Shown: piece after piece, positions 61,889 through 64,000 of the stretch | How the letters are laid out: the number at the start of each line of letters is the position of its first letter | How positions within the stretch are numbered: position 1 is the first letter of the stretch | Assembly (NCBI GenBank): GCA_902558815.1 | Contig: CACEFF010000001.1 | Span: forward strand, 1 to 64,000 | Direction of reading: 5' to 3' | DNA length: 64,000 nt | Source of the DNA: an uncultured Pelagibacteraceae bacterium | GTDB lineage: Bacteria > Pseudomonadota > Alphaproteobacteria > Pelagibacterales > Pelagibacteraceae | Notes under the pieces: model-generated | Seen by the model: the letters and a program-made list of their open reading frames with translations, nothing else | Databases searched by the model: none | Told to the model about the DNA's origin: nothing | Position numbers and translations under genes: made by a program

Positions 61889-64000
61889 ATGGAGTTTAAA
61901 AAAATCCAGCTAAATGGATTTAAATCTTTTGCAGATAAAACTAATTTCTTAATTGAAGATGGTCTAACTGGAATAGTAGGTCCAAACGGCTGTGGTAAAT
62001 CTAATATAGTAGAATCTCTTAGATGGGTAATGGGAGAAACATCTGCAAAAAGTATGAGAGGATCTGGAATGGAAGATGTAATATTTTCAGGTACTTCAAA
62101 TAAAGCTTCTAAAAATATTGCAGAGGTTACAGTTACAGTTGCCAATGAAAAGAACGAGGGTCCCGTTCAATTTAGAGAACTCGATGAAGTAAATGTTAGA
62201 AGAAAAATTGAAAAAGAAAAAGGCTCTAAGTTTTATATAAACGACAAAGAAATTAGGGCAAGAGATGCTCAAATGTTTTTTGCAGATTTATCCACCGGAG
62301 CTCATTCACCATCTATGATTAGTCAAGGTCGTATAGGTGCACTTGTTACTGCAAAACCAACTGATAGAAGAGCAATTTTAGAAGAGGCAGCAGGTATATC
62401 GGGCTTACATGTTAGAAGGCATGAGGCAGAATTAAGATTAAGTGCAGCAGAAAACAATCTAAAAAGGGCAGATGAATTAAGGAGACAACAAGAGAAGCAA
62501 TTGGCGAATTTACAAAAACAAGCAGAAGAGGCGACTAAATATAAAGACATATCTGATGAAATAAAAAAAGTGGAGGCAGGTTTATATTATTTAAAATTAT
62601 TAGAAATAGATAAAGAAATCAGAATTGAAAATGAAATTAATACTGAAGCAGAGGAAGAAGTAAGTGGTTTCAATAACAAAATTTTTGAAATCGAAAGTAT
62701 GATTAAATTTGAAATAGAAAAAGTAACACCTCTAAGAGAAAAAAATATTGAAAACCTCTCAAAAATTCAAAGGCTTAACTTAGAGCTTCAAGGTTTGGAT
62801 GAGGAAAAAACAAGAATTCAAGATGAAATACAAAATATAAAAAAAACTCTTCACACTTTTGATGATGATATCAGTAGAGAAAAAGGAATAATTATTGATG
62901 CGAATTCCAATGAAAAAAGACTTAAAGAAGAAAAAAAAGAATTAATTGAAATTGATTCTAAGTACTATGAGACTGAAAAGCATTCTAACGAAGATTTAGA
63001 TGGAGCTAAGAACAGACTAAATTTAGAAATAGATAAAGTAAAAGAATTAATTAATTTACAAAAAAATCAAGAAGCAATATCTGTTCTAGATAAGTGTAAA
63101 GTAATTATAGAGGAATATGCAGATAGTTACAGCAAAAATCAAAATATCAAAAAAGAGTCAATAAAAAGAAATGAAAGAATTAATATTATAGATAAAGAAA
63201 TAGAAAGCTGGAAAAATTTGCTCTTAAATTCAGAGAAGATGGTTACAGAACTAAGTGATAGAAAAAATAAATTGAATTTACAGTTAGAAAGATTAGACAA
63301 TCAACCCAAGTTACAAGCTGAAAAAAAAGGTCAAATTTCTGAGGGTCTTAGAATTTCTGAACAAGAAAAAACTGATAATGAAACAATTATAGGTTCTACA
63401 GATGAAAAAATAGAAACTTTAAGATCCCAATTAAATGAAATTCAAGAGCAATCAATTCAAATCAGAGAACGAAAAGCAAGTTCTGGTGCAACGATAGAGG
63501 GGCTCAAAAAACGAAAAAATGATCTTGTTGATAGAATTAACTCAGAATTAAATTTAAAAGAGGATAATATTTTAGAAAATTCTAATCTTTTTGGAAAAGA
63601 AGAGCTTCCAGATGCAGTTAATCAAGAAGATTTATTAGATAAAAAAAAACAAGAGAGAGAAAAATTAGGGTCAGTGAATTTAAAAGCTGATGAGGAAACA
63701 AATAAATATGAAATGGAAATTAAAAAGATGGAGCAAGATCGAGCAGATTTAGTTACTGCAATTACTAAATTAAAAGAAAGTATTAATGAATTAAATCAAA
63801 AAGGTAGAGAAAGATTAATTGAAGCATTTGATAAGGTTAATAGAAAGTTTAATGAAGTTTATACTAAATTATTTAATGGAGGTAATGCTAAACTAGAATT
63901 GGTAGATTCAGATGATCCACTAGAAGCAGGTTTAGAAATGTTGGTAAGTCCTCCAGGTAAAAGACTTCAGTCCATAACTTTATTATCTGGTGGTGAACAA
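61889..64000 (+). CDS. smc: SMC-type chromosome segregation ATPase, apparently hinge-less, 3' end beyond window
   Basis: Head ATPase and coiled coils of a chromosome-organising SMC. The 704 codons in the window have the Walker A motif GPNGCGKS (31-38), the SGTSNKASKNIAEV region, the Q-loop-like SPSMISQGRIG, and EEAAGISGLHVRR at the start of the coiled coil. Residues about 165-590 are charged helix, then LGSVNLKADEE (about 594-604) and the ABC signature LSGGEQ at 699-704, which normally lie far later. No hinge domain is visible between the arms. Position after the DsbA-like gene is the usual smc place. Confidence 0.93.
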   Translation, partial: MEFKKIQLNGFKSFADKTNFLIEDGLTGIVGPNGCGKSNIVESLRWVMGETSAKSMRGSGMEDVIFSGTSNKASKNIAEVTVTVANEKNEGPVQFRELDEVNVRRKIEKEKGSKFYINDKEIRARDAQMFFADLSTGAHSPSMISQGRIGALVTAKPTDRRAILEEAAGISGLHVRRHEAELRLSAAENNLKRADELRRQQEKQLANLQKQAEEATKYKDISDEIKKVEAGLYYLKLLEIDKEIRIENEINTEAEEEVSGFNNKIFEIESMIKFEIEKVTPLREKNIENLSKIQRLNLELQGLDEEKTRIQDEIQNIKKTLHTFDDDISREKGIIIDANSNEKRLKEEKKELIEIDSKYYETEKHSNEDLDGAKNRLNLEIDKVKELINLQKNQEAISVLDKCKVIIEEYADSYSKNQNIKKESIKRNERINIIDKEIESWKNLLLNSEKMVTELSDRKNKLNLQLERLDNQPKLQAEKKGQISEGLRISEQEKTDNETIIGSTDEKIETLRSQLNEIQEQSIQIRERKASSGATIEGLKKRKNDLVDRINSELNLKEDNILENSNLFGKEELPDAVNQEDLLDKKKQEREKLGSVNLKADEETNKYEMEIKKMEQDRADLVTAITKLKESINELNQKGRERLIEAFDKVNRKFNEVYTKLFNGGNAKLELVDSDDPLEAGLEMLVSPPGKRLQSITLLSGGEQ

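Noticed and set aside
61882-62145. 87-codon frame antisense to smc
   Set aside because: Overlaps the conserved Walker A part of smc; no protein similarity.
1-64000. CRISPR arrays, insertion sequences, prophage or toxin-antitoxin genes
   Set aside because: I found no regular direct repeats with spacers, no transposase or integrase motifs, and no small toxin-antitoxin pairs in any frame examined.

Overview
The window looks like a stretch of chromosome from a streamlined marine alphaproteobacterium of the SAR11 (Pelagibacter-like) type. The basis is very low GC (roughly 30% by eye), almost no intergenic DNA, many 1-25 bp gene overlaps, and a gene set that is alphaproteobacterial in content and order. 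Examples are CcrM, an IalB-family protein, petABC, the run mutY / DUF721 (DciA) / DsbA-like / smc, and the FtsZ C-terminal peptide ending in IPAFLRRQ. I saw no mobile elements, prophage, CRISPR array, rRNA or large repeats. The assignment is inference from these traits; no 16S gene is present.

Layout. 1-15600 (minus strand) is a compact division and cell-wall (dcw) operon read from a promoter near 15590: mraZ-ftsZ-rsmH-ftsL-ftsI-murE/murF (fused)-mraY-murD-ftsW-murG-murC-murB-ddl. Its promoter carries three TGGG boxes at exact 10-bp spacing and a GANTC site in the -35 box. 15680-16037 is RNase P RNA, followed by an AmpD-like amidase. 16877-18273 encodes MlaA and MlaC. 18290-18498 holds two tRNA genes. 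18503-22633 is the rpoD-dnaG-yqeY block, divergent from carA-carB. 27231-32512 is mixed (IalB-like, 2OG oxygenase plus ELM1-like pair, trxB, ADP-ribosylglycohydrolase, aminotransferase). 32548-38296 is uvrB-SDR-folB-uvrC-pgsA. 39246-41653 is a MarR / OmpR-type regulator / EnvZ-type kinase operon. 41646-47897 holds ubiK, lgt, midA, pgeF, prs, rplY, pth and ychF. 47874-50429 is petABC (cytochrome bc1). 50522-52297 is trmL-hemF-greA. 52294-53646 is a tRNA-Gln and a frame-split cca gene. 53680-56210 is a TPR protein plus ispE. 56222-58693 is udg-rnhB-ccrM. 58697-60819 is an FAD monooxygenase plus mutY. 60820-64000 is dciA-dsbA-like-smc, running off the right edge.

How parts connect. The dcw operon makes lipid II and the divisome in one transcript. 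Its promoter appears controlled by MraZ and perhaps by CcrM methylation. ccrM lies in the same window, and its own promoter has two GANTC sites, which suggests autoregulation of cell-cycle methylation. The DNA repair genes (uvrB, uvrC, udg, rnhB, mutY) are spread along the window rather than clustered.

The strongest unusual observations are: an SMC whose reading frame goes from Walker A to the LSGGEQ signature in about 700 residues with no recognisable hinge; ftsZ moved into second place of the dcw operon; a tRNA-Val(GAC) with non-canonical D- and T-loops; a CCA-adding enzyme gene broken by one extra A in an A8 run and starting 3 nt after a tRNA; the two GANTC-bearing promoters; and a primase that has lost three of its four zinc ligands.
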